Assembly (NCBI GenBank): GCA_020250445.1
Contig: JADCEF010000043.1
Location: 1 to 53,558, forward strand
DNA from: Rhodobacter sp.
GTDB taxonomy: Bacteria > Pseudomonadota > Alphaproteobacteria > Rhodobacterales > Rhodobacteraceae
Length of the DNA: 53,558 bases
Direction: 5' to 3'
In this document: piece by piece, positions 25,329 through 34,328 of the stretch
Layout of the letters: each line of letters begins with the position of its first letter
How positions within the stretch are numbered: position 1 is the first letter of the stretch
The notes under the pieces: generated by a model
What the model was told of the DNA's origin: nothing
The model's database searches: none
What the model saw: only the letters and a program-made list of their open reading frames with translations
Translations under genes and position numbers: made by a program

Positions 25329-25920
25329 CCCCGGCCTTCTGTCCCGGGCGCTGGCACGGCCCATGCGGGAGTCGTCCGATTTCGACCTCAATCCGGGGCT
25401 GCGGCTGCCGACCGACCGTGCGCTGCGGCCCGCCGGGGTGCTGATTGCTGTCCGGAGCGGGCCATCGGGGGCCGATCTGATCCTGACAAAGCGCTCTTCG
25501 CGGCTGAAGCATCACCCCGGGCAGATTGCCTTTCCCGGCGGCAAGGTAGAACCCGGCGACGGGGGCCCCATCGGGGCCGCCCTGAGGGAAAGCCGCGAAG
25601 AGGTCGGCCTGCCGCAAGACCGTGTCACCGTTCTGGGCACATTGCCGCAGCATGAAACCGTTACAGGCTTTCTGGTGACGCCGGTCCTTGGCATCGTTTC
25701 CGGCGAATTCACCCCGCTGCCCGAGGCGGGCGAGGTGGAAGAGGTGTTTACCGTGCCCCTCGCCCATGTGACCACGCTGGCGAACTTTCGCGTTGAACGC
25801 CGCCGCTGGCAGGATGAATGGCGGCGGTATTATGCCGTGCCTTACGGCCCCTATTACATCTGGGGTGCCACGGCCCGGATTCTGCGCGGTCTGGCAGACA
25901 GGCTGTCCTCATGCGGGTGA
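25321..25920 (+). CDS. Nudix hydrolase, CoA pyrophosphatase type
   Basis: A 199-residue protein (GTG start overlapping the hslO stop; ATG 25297 would add 8 residues). The motif SSRLKHHPGQIAFPGGKVEP is the signature of the CoA-pyrophosphatase (NudL-like) subfamily. The Nudix box continues GGPIGAALRESREEVGL, with the first Glu replaced by Asp as often seen in this group. It likely cleaves CoA or its derivatives to phosphopantetheine and 3',5'-ADP. It lies between hslO and the CCA-adding enzyme with overlapping ends, so the three are co-translated. Confidence 0.85.
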   Translation: MIDPGLLSRALARPMRESSDFDLNPGLRLPTDRALRPAGVLIAVRSGPSGADLILTKRSSRLKHHPGQIAFPGGKVEPGDGGPIGAALRESREEVGLPQDRVTVLGTLPQHETVTGFLVTPVLGIVSGEFTPLPEAGEVEEVFTVPLAHVTTLANFRVERRRWQDEWRRYYAVPYGPYYIWGATARILRGLADRLSSCG

Positions 25921-27053
25921 CGGGCGACTGGCTGACGCGGCCACAGACACAGGCCGTCTGCGCCCTGCTGACCGACGCGGGGTATCGGGCCCTGCTGGTG
26001 GGTGGCTGCGTGCGAAATGCGCTTCTTGGCGAAGCGGTGGCGGATGTCGATATTGCAACGGATGCCGAACCGGTAACCGTCCTGCGGCATGCCGAAGCCG
26101 CCGGTTTCAAGGCTGTTCCCACAGGTATCGCGCATGGCACGGTCACGGTTGTTGCCGACGGCATTCCCCATGAGGTCACGACCTTCCGGCAGGATGTCGA
26201 AACCCATGGCCGTCATGCGACGGTCGCCTTTTCCTCCCGTGTGGAGGAGGATGCGGCGCGGCGGGACTTCACCATGAATGCGCTGTACGCGACCCCGGAT
26301 GGCACGGTCATTGATCCGCTGAATGCCCTGCCCGATCTGGTGGCGCGCCGCCTGCGCTTTGTCGGCGATGCCGGGGCGCGCATCACCGAAGATTATCTTC
26401 GCATCCTGCGCTTTTTCCGCTTTCACGCCTGGTACGGCGATCCGCAAGCGGGGCTTGACGCCGAAGCGCTTGCGGCCTGCGCCGCCCATTCCGCAGGGCT
26501 GGACAGGCTGTCGCGCGAAAGGGTGGGTGCGGAAACCCGAAAGCTGCTGTCGGCGCGCGATCCGGCCCCGGCGGTTGCGGCCATGGCGCAGGCAGGGATT
26601 CTGCGGCATGTGCTACCGGGCGCTGATGCCCGGGCGCTGCCGGTTCTCGTGCATCTGGAGGCGGGCCGCAGACCCGACTGGCTGCGGCGTCTTGCGGTGC
26701 TGGGCGGAAAGGATGCGGCGGAACGCCTGCGCCTCAGCCGGGCCGAGTCAAAAGCCCTGAACAGTCTGCGCGCCGGCCTTTCTTCGAACGATCCGCCCGC
26801 AACCCTTGGCTACCGGTATGGGCCGGACATGGCTGCAAATGTGGTTCTTGCGCGGGCCGCCCTGCTGGAAGCACCGCCTGCACCCGGTTGGGACAAGGAC
26901 ATCGCCCAAGGGGCCGCAGCGCGGTTTCCGGTCAGCGCCGCAGATCTGATGCCGCAGCTGTCCGGCGCGGCGCTGGGCGAAGAGCTTGCCGCGCTGGAGG
27001 CGCGCTGGATCGCATCCGGCTTCCGGCTGCGCCGCGAAGACCTGCTGCGCTGA
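25911..27053 (+). CDS. cca: CCA tRNA nucleotidyltransferase
   Basis: A 380-residue class II nucleotidyltransferase that adds or repairs the 3' CCA (or poly-A) end of RNA. The signature LLVGGCVRNALLGEAVADVD holds the metal-binding Asp45 and Asp47. Next come VATFSS-type beta strands, RRDFTMNALYATPDGTVIDP and EDYLRILRFFRFHAWYG. ATG 25911 overlaps the preceding Nudix stop by 10 bp. The C-terminus is shorter than bacterial poly(A) polymerase, and HD-domain features are not obvious. Intact. Confidence 0.9.
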   Translation: MRVTGDWLTRPQTQAVCALLTDAGYRALLVGGCVRNALLGEAVADVDIATDAEPVTVLRHAEAAGFKAVPTGIAHGTVTVVADGIPHEVTTFRQDVETHGRHATVAFSSRVEEDAARRDFTMNALYATPDGTVIDPLNALPDLVARRLRFVGDAGARITEDYLRILRFFRFHAWYGDPQAGLDAEALAACAAHSAGLDRLSRERVGAETRKLLSARDPAPAVAAMAQAGILRHVLPGADARALPVLVHLEAGRRPDWLRRLAVLGGKDAAERLRLSRAESKALNSLRAGLSSNDPPATLGYRYGPDMAANVVLARAALLEAPPAPGWDKDIAQGAAARFPVSAADLMPQLSGAALGEELAALEARWIASGFRLRREDLLR

Positions 27054-27121
27054 TCTCCGGCAGTTTTCATTTCTGCGGATTGGCGCTATACCCGCCGGAC
27101 ACCGCTGAGAGGCTTCCCCCT

Positions 27122-28966
27122 TTGTTCCGTTTTTTCGAGGGCCTCGTCGATCCCTACCTCGACTACGAGGAGGCCGACACGCCGCCCCGGCGGCTTTGGC
27201 CGTTCCTTGCCCAGTTCTGCCGCCCCTTCCGGGCGGTCTTTGCCGTTACAGGGATGCTGTCCGTCATCGTTGCCGCCAGCGACGTTGCCCTGATCTGGTA
27301 TGTGGGACGCCTGGTCGATCTGCTGGGGCAGGATACGCCCGCAGATGTCTGGGCGGCCTACGGCACCGAGATCATCCCTGTCGCGCTGGCGGTGCTGGTG
27401 CTGCGGCCGGCCGTTGCGGTGATCGATGTGGCGCTGCTGCACAACACCATCCTGCCGAACTTTGGCACGATGATCCGCTGGCGGGCGCACCGCCATGTGC
27501 TGCGCCAGCCGGTCGGCTGGTTTGAAGGCGATTTTGCCGGACGCATCGCCAACCGTATCATGCATACGCCGCCCGCCGCCGGTGACGCGGTGTTCCAGAC
27601 CTTTGATGCCGTGGCCTTTGCCGTCGTCACCTTCATTGGCGCGGCCATCATGCTGGCCGAGGCGGACGCGCGCCTGATGCTGCCGCTGCTTGTCTGGTTT
27701 GCGCTGTATGCGGCCCTTGTGCGCTGGACCCTGCGGCGGGCCGGCCCGGCATCCAAGGCGTCATCGGATGCACGCTCGGCGGTGACGGGCCGCGTTGTCG
27801 ATGCCTATGCCAACATTCATTCGGTCAAGCTTTTCGCCCATCACGACAAAGAGGTCGCCTACGCCAAAGAGGCGATCGAACATGCGCGGTCCACCTTCAT
27901 GTCCGAAATGCGGATTGTGACGAAGATGGATCTTGCGCTGTCGCTTCTGAACGCGGCGCTGATCGTTTCTGTCACCGGCTGGGCGATTGTCCTTTGGTAC
28001 AACGGGCAGGCCTCGGTCGGGACGGTTGCGGCAACCTGCGCGCTGGTGCTGCGGCTGAACAGCATGACCTACTGGATCATGTGGGCAACCACCTCACTGG
28101 TGCAGGCGCTGGGGGTTGTGGCCGAAGGGATGGAAACCATCGCACAGCCCATTGCCCTGGTGGATCGCCCGGATGCCCCTGCGCTGGCCTTCGGTGCGGG
28201 GCGGATCGAGCTGCGCAACGTCGCGCACCATTACGGGCGCGGCTTTGGCGGGCTTCAGGATGTCAGCCTTGTCATTGCGCCCGGCGAAAAGATCGGGCTG
28301 ATCGGCCGGTCGGGCGCGGGCAAGTCGACGCTGGTCAAGCTGATGCTGCGCTTTTACGATACCGAAAGCGGGCAGATCCTGATCGATGGTCAGGATATTG
28401 CCGGGGTCACGCAGGAAAGCCTGCGCCGCCAGATCGGCATGGTCCAGCAGGATTCGTCGCTTCTGCACCGGTCGGTGCACGACAACATCCTATACGGTCG
28501 CCCCGAAGCATCGGAAGCCGAGATGATCGCAGCCGCCCGGCGCGCCGAGGCGCATGAGTTCATCCTGACGCTGGAAGACCCGGAAGGGCGGCAGGGCTAT
28601 GATGCCCATGTCGGCGAACGCGGCGTCAAGCTGTCGGGCGGGCAGCGGCAGCGCGTGGCGCTGGCCCGCGTCATCCTAAAGGATGCGCCGATCCTGATCC
28701 TAGACGAGGCGACCAGTGCCTTGGACAGCGAGGTTGAGGCCGCCATTCAGGATACGCTTTACGGCGTGATGAAGGGCAAGACCGTGATCGCCATTGCCCA
28801 CCGCCTGTCCACCATCGCGGCGATGGACCGGATCATCGTTCTGGAAGATGGCCGGATCGAAGAACAGGGAAGCCACGCGGAACTTCTGGCGCGGGGCGGG
28901 CTTTACGCCCGGTTCTGGGCGCGCCAGTCGGGCGGGTTCATCGGCATTGAGGACGCCGCAGAATGA
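27122..28966 (+). CDS. ABC exporter half-transporter (permease-ATPase) 1
   Basis: A 614-residue fusion of a six-helix ABC membrane domain (about 30-330) with a nucleotide-binding domain: Walker A GRSGAGKST (about 395), signature LSGGQRQR (about 505), Walker B ILILDEATSALD (about 521) and His in AIAHRLST. The best start is TTG 27122 (then FRFFEGLVDPYLDY), because homologues begin at this point and gagagg lies upstream; no ATG fits. The stop overlaps the ATG of a second half-transporter (ATGA), so the two probably form a heterodimer. The substrate is unknown; relatives export lipids or drugs. Confidence 0.87.
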   Translation: MFRFFEGLVDPYLDYEEADTPPRRLWPFLAQFCRPFRAVFAVTGMLSVIVAASDVALIWYVGRLVDLLGQDTPADVWAAYGTEIIPVALAVLVLRPAVAVIDVALLHNTILPNFGTMIRWRAHRHVLRQPVGWFEGDFAGRIANRIMHTPPAAGDAVFQTFDAVAFAVVTFIGAAIMLAEADARLMLPLLVWFALYAALVRWTLRRAGPASKASSDARSAVTGRVVDAYANIHSVKLFAHHDKEVAYAKEAIEHARSTFMSEMRIVTKMDLALSLLNAALIVSVTGWAIVLWYNGQASVGTVAATCALVLRLNSMTYWIMWATTSLVQALGVVAEGMETIAQPIALVDRPDAPALAFGAGRIELRNVAHHYGRGFGGLQDVSLVIAPGEKIGLIGRSGAGKSTLVKLMLRFYDTESGQILIDGQDIAGVTQESLRRQIGMVQQDSSLLHRSVHDNILYGRPEASEAEMIAAARRAEAHEFILTLEDPEGRQGYDAHVGERGVKLSGGQRQRVALARVILKDAPILILDEATSALDSEVEAAIQDTLYGVMKGKTVIAIAHRLSTIAAMDRIIVLEDGRIEEQGSHAELLARGGLYARFWARQSGGFIGIEDAAE

Positions 28967-30813
28967 GTGCGCTGATGCGGCTGGGCGCATTGATCCGCCC
29001 TTTCGAACCGGCCGAAGGTGCCCCGCCGCAACGGCTGTCCGCCTTTTTCCGCTGGTGCCTGTCCGGGGCCTGGCCGATGCTTTTCCTTGCCGCCGCCATC
29101 TCGGCCGTGGCCGGTGCGACCGAAGTGGTGTCGGCGCTGATCCTGGGCCGGGTCGTCGATGCGGCGGCAGACAGCGGGCCGACCCGCTTCTTTGCCGATC
29201 ATTTCAGCCTGCTCCTGGCCTTTCTTGTCTTCTATCTGGTGCTTCGCCCCCTGTCCTTTGGCATTTCGGCTGCGTCGAATTCGATCATCGTCGGGCCGAA
29301 TGTGATGCCCCTGGTCCTGAGCCGCCTGCACCGCTGGACCCTGGGACAGGCCGTCACCTTCTTTGACAATGATTTTGCCGGGCGCATCGCGCAGAAACAG
29401 ATGCAGGCTGCCCGCGCCGTGACCGATGTGGTGACGGAAATGATCAACACGGTGGCCTTTGCGCTGGCGTCGATCATCGGGTCGGTGATCTACCTGCTGG
29501 TCATCGATATCCGGATTGCGGGCGCGCTTGCGGTCTGGCTGGTTGCCTATGTCGGGCTGATCCTTTATTTCCTGCCCCGGGTGCGCGAAAACTCGGCCGC
29601 GCGGGCCGCGTCGCGCGCCATGGTGTCGGGGCAGGTCGTGGATACGATCACCAACGTCAAGACGGTCAAGCTGTTCGCCCATGCCGCGTTCGAAGACCGC
29701 GTGGCGCTGAAGGCGATGGATGTCTTTCGCGACCGCTCGCTGGAATTCGGCGTCATTTCCACATGGTTCCGCTATGCGCTGATGACGCTGGCCGGGGTTC
29801 TTCCGGTGCTGCTGATCGGGGGGGCGCTGCTGTTATGGCAGCAGGGGCGCGCCAGCGTCGGCGATATTGCGGCGGCGGGCGCGATTGCGATGCGGATCGC
29901 GCAGATGACCGGCTGGGTCAGTTTCACCCTGATTTCCATCTATACCAGCGTGGGCGAGGTTGAAGACGGCATGCGCACCCTGGCGGTGCCCCATACGCTG
30001 GCGGATGCGCCCGATGCCGTGCAATTGCCGCGCATCACCGGGCGCATCGACTTCGAGAATGCCTCTTTCGCCTATGGCCGGCGGCGCGGCGGGGTCAAGG
30101 ATGTTACCCTGTCGATTGCGGCGGGCGAGAAGATTGGCATCGTCGGGGCATCAGGTGCCGGCAAATCATCGCTCGTGTCGCTGCTTTTGCGGCTTTATGA
30201 TACCGAAACGGGCCGCATTCTGGTCGAAGGTCAGGATGTGCGCCACATCACGCAGGAAAGCCTGCGGCGGCAGATCGGCATGGTCACGCAGGAAACCGCG
30301 ATGTTCAACCGTTCTGCCCGCGACAATATCCTGTACGGACGCCCCGACGCGACAGAGGCAGAGCTGATTGCGGCGGCAAAGGCCGCCGAGGCGCATGATT
30401 TCATTCTGCAGATGGTCGATCACAATGGGCGCAAGGGGTATGACGCCTATCTTGGCGAACGGGGCGTCAAGCTGTCGGGCGGTCAGCGCCAGCGCATCGC
30501 CCTGGCCCGCGCCTTTCTGAAGGATGCGCCGATCCTGGTGCTGGATGAAGCGACAAGTGCGCTGGATTCCGAAGTCGAGGCCAGCATCCGGCAGGCGCTG
30601 GGCCGCGTGATGCAAGGCAAGACGGTGCTTGCCATTGCCCATCGCCTGTCCACCATCTCTGCGATGGACCGCATCATCGTGATGGATGACGGGCGCATCG
30701 TTGAAGAAGGCACGCATGAGGAGCTGCTGGCAAGCGGCGGTCTTTATGCCCGCTACTGGAACCGCCAGTCCGGCGGCTTCATCGGTGTGGACGACAGGGA
30801 AGCAGCCGAGTGA
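28963..30813 (+). CDS. ABC exporter half-transporter (permease-ATPase) 2
   Basis: A 616-residue partner of the preceding gene with the same layout: membrane domain (about 35-330, SGAWPMLFLAAAISAVAGAT) and nucleotide-binding domain with Walker A GASGAGKSS (about 395), LSGGQRQR (about 504), ILVLDEATSALDSE and AIAHRLST. The two nucleotide-binding domains are close paralogues, consistent with tandem duplication. Both have intact catalytic motifs (Glu after Walker B). The stop overlaps the start of the RNA methyltransferase gene at 30810. Confidence 0.88.
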   Translation: MSALMRLGALIRPFEPAEGAPPQRLSAFFRWCLSGAWPMLFLAAAISAVAGATEVVSALILGRVVDAAADSGPTRFFADHFSLLLAFLVFYLVLRPLSFGISAASNSIIVGPNVMPLVLSRLHRWTLGQAVTFFDNDFAGRIAQKQMQAARAVTDVVTEMINTVAFALASIIGSVIYLLVIDIRIAGALAVWLVAYVGLILYFLPRVRENSAARAASRAMVSGQVVDTITNVKTVKLFAHAAFEDRVALKAMDVFRDRSLEFGVISTWFRYALMTLAGVLPVLLIGGALLLWQQGRASVGDIAAAGAIAMRIAQMTGWVSFTLISIYTSVGEVEDGMRTLAVPHTLADAPDAVQLPRITGRIDFENASFAYGRRRGGVKDVTLSIAAGEKIGIVGASGAGKSSLVSLLLRLYDTETGRILVEGQDVRHITQESLRRQIGMVTQETAMFNRSARDNILYGRPDATEAELIAAAKAAEAHDFILQMVDHNGRKGYDAYLGERGVKLSGGQRQRIALARAFLKDAPILVLDEATSALDSEVEASIRQALGRVMQGKTVLAIAHRLSTISAMDRIIVMDDGRIVEEGTHEELLASGGLYARYWNRQSGGFIGVDDREAAE

Positions 30814-32038
30814 TCCTGACCATTGACCGGCTTGGCCACCGCGGCGACGGCATTGCGCAGGGACCGGATGGTCAGGTTCTTGTGCCGCAGGTGCTTCCCG
30901 GTGAGGTTGTCGAAGGCGATCCGGCGGGCGACCGGCTGGTGAACATCCGGATCCTGACACCTTCGGCACAGCGCATCCGCCCGCCTTGCCGCCATGCCCG
31001 CACCTGCGGCGGCTGTCTGATGCAGCATGCGTCGGACCCGTTTGTGGCGGACTGGAAACAGGGCATCGTCAAGGGGGCCCTGGCCGGTCAGGGGCTGGAT
31101 GCGCCGCTTCGCCCCATCGTCACATCGCCCCCCCGTTCGCGTCGGCGCGCAACGCTGGCCGCGCGCCGCACCAGGGGGGCACGCTGATCGGGTTTCACGC
31201 GCGGGCGTCGGATACCCTGGTGGCTATTCCGGGCTGTCAGTTGCTGCATCCGGCCCTTCTGGCTGCCTTTCCGGCGCTGGAGGCGCTGGCTGTCACCGGC
31301 GGGTCGCGCAGTGCCGAACTGTCGCTGACCGTCACGCACAGCCTGGGCGGCCCCGATATTGCGGTGACGGGCGGCAAGCCGCTGAACGCCGGTTTGCGCC
31401 TGGCGCTGGCGCGCGTGGCGGAAACCTTCGACATCGCCCGGCTGACCTGGGATGCCGAGGTGATCGCGCTGCGCAGGATGCCCGTCCAGCGCTTTGGCAA
31501 GGCCCTTGTCGCGCCGCCACCCGGCGCCTTTCTGCAGGCCACGGCCGAGGGTGAGGCCACCCTGCTGGCCGCGGTGAAAGAGGCCATCGGCCCCGCGCGC
31601 CGCGTGGTCGACCTTTTTGCCGGTTGCGGCACCTTCAGCCTGCCGCTTGCCGACCTTGCCGAGGTTCACGCGGTGGAAAGCAATGCGGCGATGCTTGCGG
31701 CCCTGGACCGGGGCTGGCGTCAGGCGCAAGGGCTGCATCGCGTGACAACAGAAACCCGCGACCTGTTCCGGCGTCCGCTGGAACCCGACGAGTTCAGGGG
31801 CTTTGATGCCGTGGTCATCGACCCGCCGCGCGCCGGTGCCGAAGCCCAGGCGGCAACGCTGGCCCGGTCGCGCGTTCCGGTGATTGCGTTCCTGTCCTGC
31901 AACCCCGTCACCTTTGCACGCGACGCGCGCATCCTGAAAGAGGCGGGCTATGGGCTGGACTGGGTGCAGGTCGTGGACCAGTTCCGCTGGGCCGCGCATG
32001 TCGAACTTGTGGCCCGGTTCAGCCTGAGCCGCCGCTGA
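30810..32038 (+). pseudogene. TrmA/RlmD-type RNA (uracil-5) methyltransferase, frameshifted at a G run
   Basis: SAM-dependent RNA methyltransferase. The first frame (30810-31187) has a TRAM-like start MILTIDRLGHRGDGIAQGPD and iron-sulfur cysteines in CRHARTCGGCLMQH. The second frame (about 31174-32038) continues GGTLIGFHARASDTLVAIPG with the fourth Cys, the SAM site VVDLFAGCGTFSLPLADLAE, VIDPPRAGA and the catalytic Cys in FLSCNP. The frames separate at six G (31174-31179); seven would give one 409-residue protein. As a housekeeping-type gene this could be a sequencing indel; if real, the enzyme is lost. It is translationally coupled to the ABC pair upstream. Confidence 0.82.
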
Positions 32039-32138
32039 CGGCCCCGCTCACGAAAGCGTGAGTCATCGCATCTTTGCGCAGCGGGCCGCGTGCTGTATCG
32101 ATTTTCAAAAAAAACGAAGCGGGCAGAAAACAGGAACC

Positions 32139-32630
32139 ATGTGGGCATTACGCGTTTTTCTGGTGCTGGCCCTGGCCTTCGGGCTGTCGGCCTGCAGTTC
32201 CAAGTTCAAGACCTACAACGGTCCGGAAGTGACGCGGGTCGAGGTGCACAAGAGCGATCGGAAGATGTACCTTCTGCACAATGCCGAGGTGCTGAAAGAT
32301 TACGACATTTCGCTGGGATTTCAGCCGCGCGGCCACAAGAAGTTCGAGGGCGACGGCAAAACCCCGGAAGGGGCCTATGTCATCACCCATCGCAACCCGC
32401 GCAGCAGCTATCATCTGTCCCTGAAAATCTCTTACCCGAACCAGACAGATCGCGCCTATGCCTCGACGAAGGGCAAGAGCCCCGGCGGCGACATCTTCAT
32501 TCACGGCTTTACCGGCACCAAGGGCAATCTTGGGGACTGGACCGCAGGCTGCATCGCGGTGCGCAACCACGAGATGGAAGATATCTATGCGATGGTGCGC
32601 CCCGGGACACCGATCGTGATCTTCCCCTGA
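32139..32630 (+). CDS. L,D-transpeptidase lipoprotein (YkuD domain)
   Basis: A 163-residue protein with a lipoprotein signal (LALAFGLSACSS; lipobox Cys about residue 21) and a YkuD catalytic domain: His122 in IFIHGFTG and Cys138 in TAGCIAVRN. It would crosslink peptidoglycan or attach proteins to it in the periplasm. ATG 32139 starts the signal peptide; the frame is open upstream without homology. A small hairpin (ctcacg/cgtgag, 32049-32064) lies between the methyltransferase stop and this gene. Convergent with a CAP-domain lipoprotein, 3 bp apart. Confidence 0.88.
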   Translation: MWALRVFLVLALAFGLSACSSKFKTYNGPEVTRVEVHKSDRKMYLLHNAEVLKDYDISLGFQPRGHKKFEGDGKTPEGAYVITHRNPRSSYHLSLKISYPNQTDRAYASTKGKSPGGDIFIHGFTGTKGNLGDWTAGCIAVRNHEMEDIYAMVRPGTPIVIFP

Positions 32631-32633
32631 CGG

Positions 32634-33164
32634 TCACCGGATCGGGGTCAGCATCGCCGCCGTCGCCGGATAGGCCGCCGAGGTGCCTGTGACCATGGTC
32701 CACCAGATCTTGCCGCTTGGTTCCTGAAAGAAGGAAAATCCCATCTCGGTCGCCTGCGGGTCCATGATCACACGACGGGTTTCGGGATTCTCCATCCAGT
32801 CCGACAGGGTTTCGAGTTCGCTCTGGTAGGTTTCCGAAATCAGCTCGCCCAGCATCTTTCCGGAATACCCCACGCGCCGGACGCGGTCGATCGGCGATGA
32901 TCCGTCTGATCCGAAATGCCAGGGGCGGTTCTGGACCGCCATGTCGCGTGAATGCGTGGCGGCGGCAGCGTTAAGCTGGGCGTTCAGCTCCAGGGGTTGC
33001 AGACCCCTGGCACCGCGCAGGGTGTTGACCGAATCAAGTGCCCTGAACTGGATCTCGCCGATGTCGCCGACCGTCATGGCACCGCCGCCGGTTGAAAGGC
33101 CGGTTCCCCCGCAGGCGGACAGGACAAGCGAAGCACACAGCAGCACAGCGGACAGAGATTTCAT
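32634..33164 (-). CDS. CAP-domain (SCP/PR1-like) lipoprotein
   Basis: A 176-residue protein. The lipoprotein signal is MKSLSAVLLCASLVLSACGG. The CAP domain follows: LDSVNTLRGARGLQPLELNA, QLNAAAATHSRDMAVQN, then HFGSDGSSPIDRVRRVGYSG and IMDPQATEMGFSF. Conserved His residues (THSRDMA, WHFGSDG) match the CAP cavity. The biochemical role in bacteria is unclear; envelope or peptidoglycan-associated functions are suggested for relatives. It lies between two L,D-transpeptidase genes, which fits an envelope role. Confidence 0.85.
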   Translation of the reverse strand: MKSLSAVLLCASLVLSACGGTGLSTGGGAMTVGDIGEIQFRALDSVNTLRGARGLQPLELNAQLNAAAATHSRDMAVQNRPWHFGSDGSSPIDRVRRVGYSGKMLGELISETYQSELETLSDWMENPETRRVIMDPQATEMGFSFFQEPSGKIWWTMVTGTSAAYPATAAMLTPIR

Positions 33165-33320
33165 TTCACCTTACCCCAAGGACGACAGACGCGTGCTTAT
33201 CGAAACCCGATGAAAGGTTCAAACCCATCTCTGTGCCGGTCAATGACGTGGCCTTGATTTGCAGTCCGGTGACTCACATTGTAAATGCGCCGCCAAGAAG
33301 AAGAAAAGGAGTTGTGCAAG

Positions 33321-33923
33321 ATGAGCGCAGACCAACCCGTTCAGGCAGGACGGCGCGCCTTTCTGGGCGCAGGTGCCGCAGTTCTGGCCGGTCTGGCCGC
33401 ACCCGCCTGGGCGCTGCAGGATGCGCCCGAGGCTGATACGGCGCTGGGCGGCACAGTCCGAAGCAACGTCTCTGCTTTCCGCGCGCTGGACTGGCAGGAT
33501 TACTTTGCCAATACGCGCAATGGCGTCATCCTGTGCGATACCAAATCGCGCGCCCTGCATTTCTGGTCGGAAGACCAGACGATCTACAGGCTTTATCCCA
33601 CATCTGTTCCGCTGACGGATGACCTGACGCGGCTGGGCAAGACCGAAGTGGTCCAGAAAGTTGAAAATCCGACCTGGCGGCCAACGCCATCGATGTTGAA
33701 GCGTAACCCCGAATGGCCGGCCGTTGTCGAAGGGGGTGCTCCGGACAATCCGCTTGGTGTGCGTGCGCTGTATCTTTCGTGGCCGGCCTACCGCATTCAT
33801 GGCACCCATGACACACGCAAGATCGGCCGCCGGTCGTCCAGCGGCTGCATTGGCCTTTACAATGAACACATCCTTGAATTGTTTGGTTTGGCGCAGGTCG
33901 GAACACAGGTGTTGCTAATTTGA
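33321..33923 (+). CDS. L,D-transpeptidase with Tat-type signal (YkuD domain)
   Basis: A 200-residue protein. The N-terminus AGRRAFLGAGAAVLAGLAAP resembles a twin-arginine signal with cleavage after PAWA. The YkuD domain has His160 in YRIHGTHDT and Cys176 in SSSGCIGLYN, the HxGT...SxGC signature. AAGGAG lies 9 bp before ATG 33321, which settles the start. It is the second such enzyme within 1.3 kb; this one is exported folded by Tat, the other is a Sec lipoprotein. It likely makes meso-DAP crosslinks or anchors outer-membrane proteins. Confidence 0.88.
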   Translation: MSADQPVQAGRRAFLGAGAAVLAGLAAPAWALQDAPEADTALGGTVRSNVSAFRALDWQDYFANTRNGVILCDTKSRALHFWSEDQTIYRLYPTSVPLTDDLTRLGKTEVVQKVENPTWRPTPSMLKRNPEWPAVVEGGAPDNPLGVRALYLSWPAYRIHGTHDTRKIGRRSSSGCIGLYNEHILELFGLAQVGTQVLLI

Positions 33924-33977
33924 CGACACGCGCCACAAGCAAGCGCGGTAGCAGCGAAGTCACGTTGCAATCGATGG

Positions 33978-34017
33978 CCCAAGCTGCTTATGAAGAGGAT
34001 ACGAGGTACAGCTTGGG
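33978..34017 (+). other. Inverted repeat in the leader of the 59-residue miniprotein
   Basis: Perfect 9-bp arms cccaagctg (33978-33986) and cagcttggg (34009-34017) are separated by 22 bp, with the right arm ending 54 bp before ATG 34072. It could form an mRNA stem-loop or be a protein-binding site. There is no T-run, so it is not a simple terminator. Confidence 0.4.
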
Positions 34018-34071
34018 TGCGCGCCGCCGTCCTCTGAAACATTCGGTGGGGCGCAATATCTGGAGGTTAAC

Positions 34072-34251
34072 ATGAAGAAACTTGTTCTCGCCGCTGCCCT
34101 GACGGGCGCCGCTTCAACCGCGTTCGCCGGTGGTATGGAGGAGCCTAAGATGGAGCCGCCTATCGTTGAACAGCAAACCTCTTCTTCGGCTGCCGGCATC
34201 GTTGTTCCGATCCTGCTGCTGCTGCTGATCGCGGCCGCGTCTTCGAACTGA
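34072..34251 (+). CDS. 59-residue secreted/membrane miniprotein
   Basis: The product starts with a clear Sec signal, MKKLVLAAALTGAASTAFAG, cut after AFA. A short acidic/Pro-rich spacer (GMEEPKMEPPIVEQQTSSS) and a C-terminal hydrophobic helix (AAGIVVPILLLLLIAAASSN) follow. The mature peptide is about 40 residues and probably sits in the inner membrane. GGAGG lies 6 bp before the ATG, and a strong terminator follows the stop. These signals make it a convincing gene although I recognise no family. It converges on hemH; a link to heme biosynthesis is only positional. Confidence 0.75.
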   Translation: MKKLVLAAALTGAASTAFAGGMEEPKMEPPIVEQQTSSSAAGIVVPILLLLLIAAASSN

Positions 34252-34270
34252 TCCGCCGGACAGATCATGG

Positions 34271-34303
34271 AAAAGGCGGCGGGTGAAACCCGCCGTCTTT
34301 TTT
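34271..34303. terminator. Bidirectional rho-independent terminator
   Basis: A 10-bp stem (34275-34284 with 34288-34297, loop GAA) is followed by six T on the plus strand (34298-34303) and preceded by four A (T-run on the minus strand). It serves the miniprotein gene on the plus strand and hemH on the minus strand. Confidence 0.85.
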
Positions 34304-34328
34304 GTTTTTGCAGCGCGGCGGTGCCCGA

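Noticed and set aside
33974-34075. 33-residue ORF ending in an ATGA overlap with the 59-residue miniprotein
   Set aside because: No Shine-Dalgarno, and it covers the inverted repeat; the overlap could be chance. Kept as leader sequence only.
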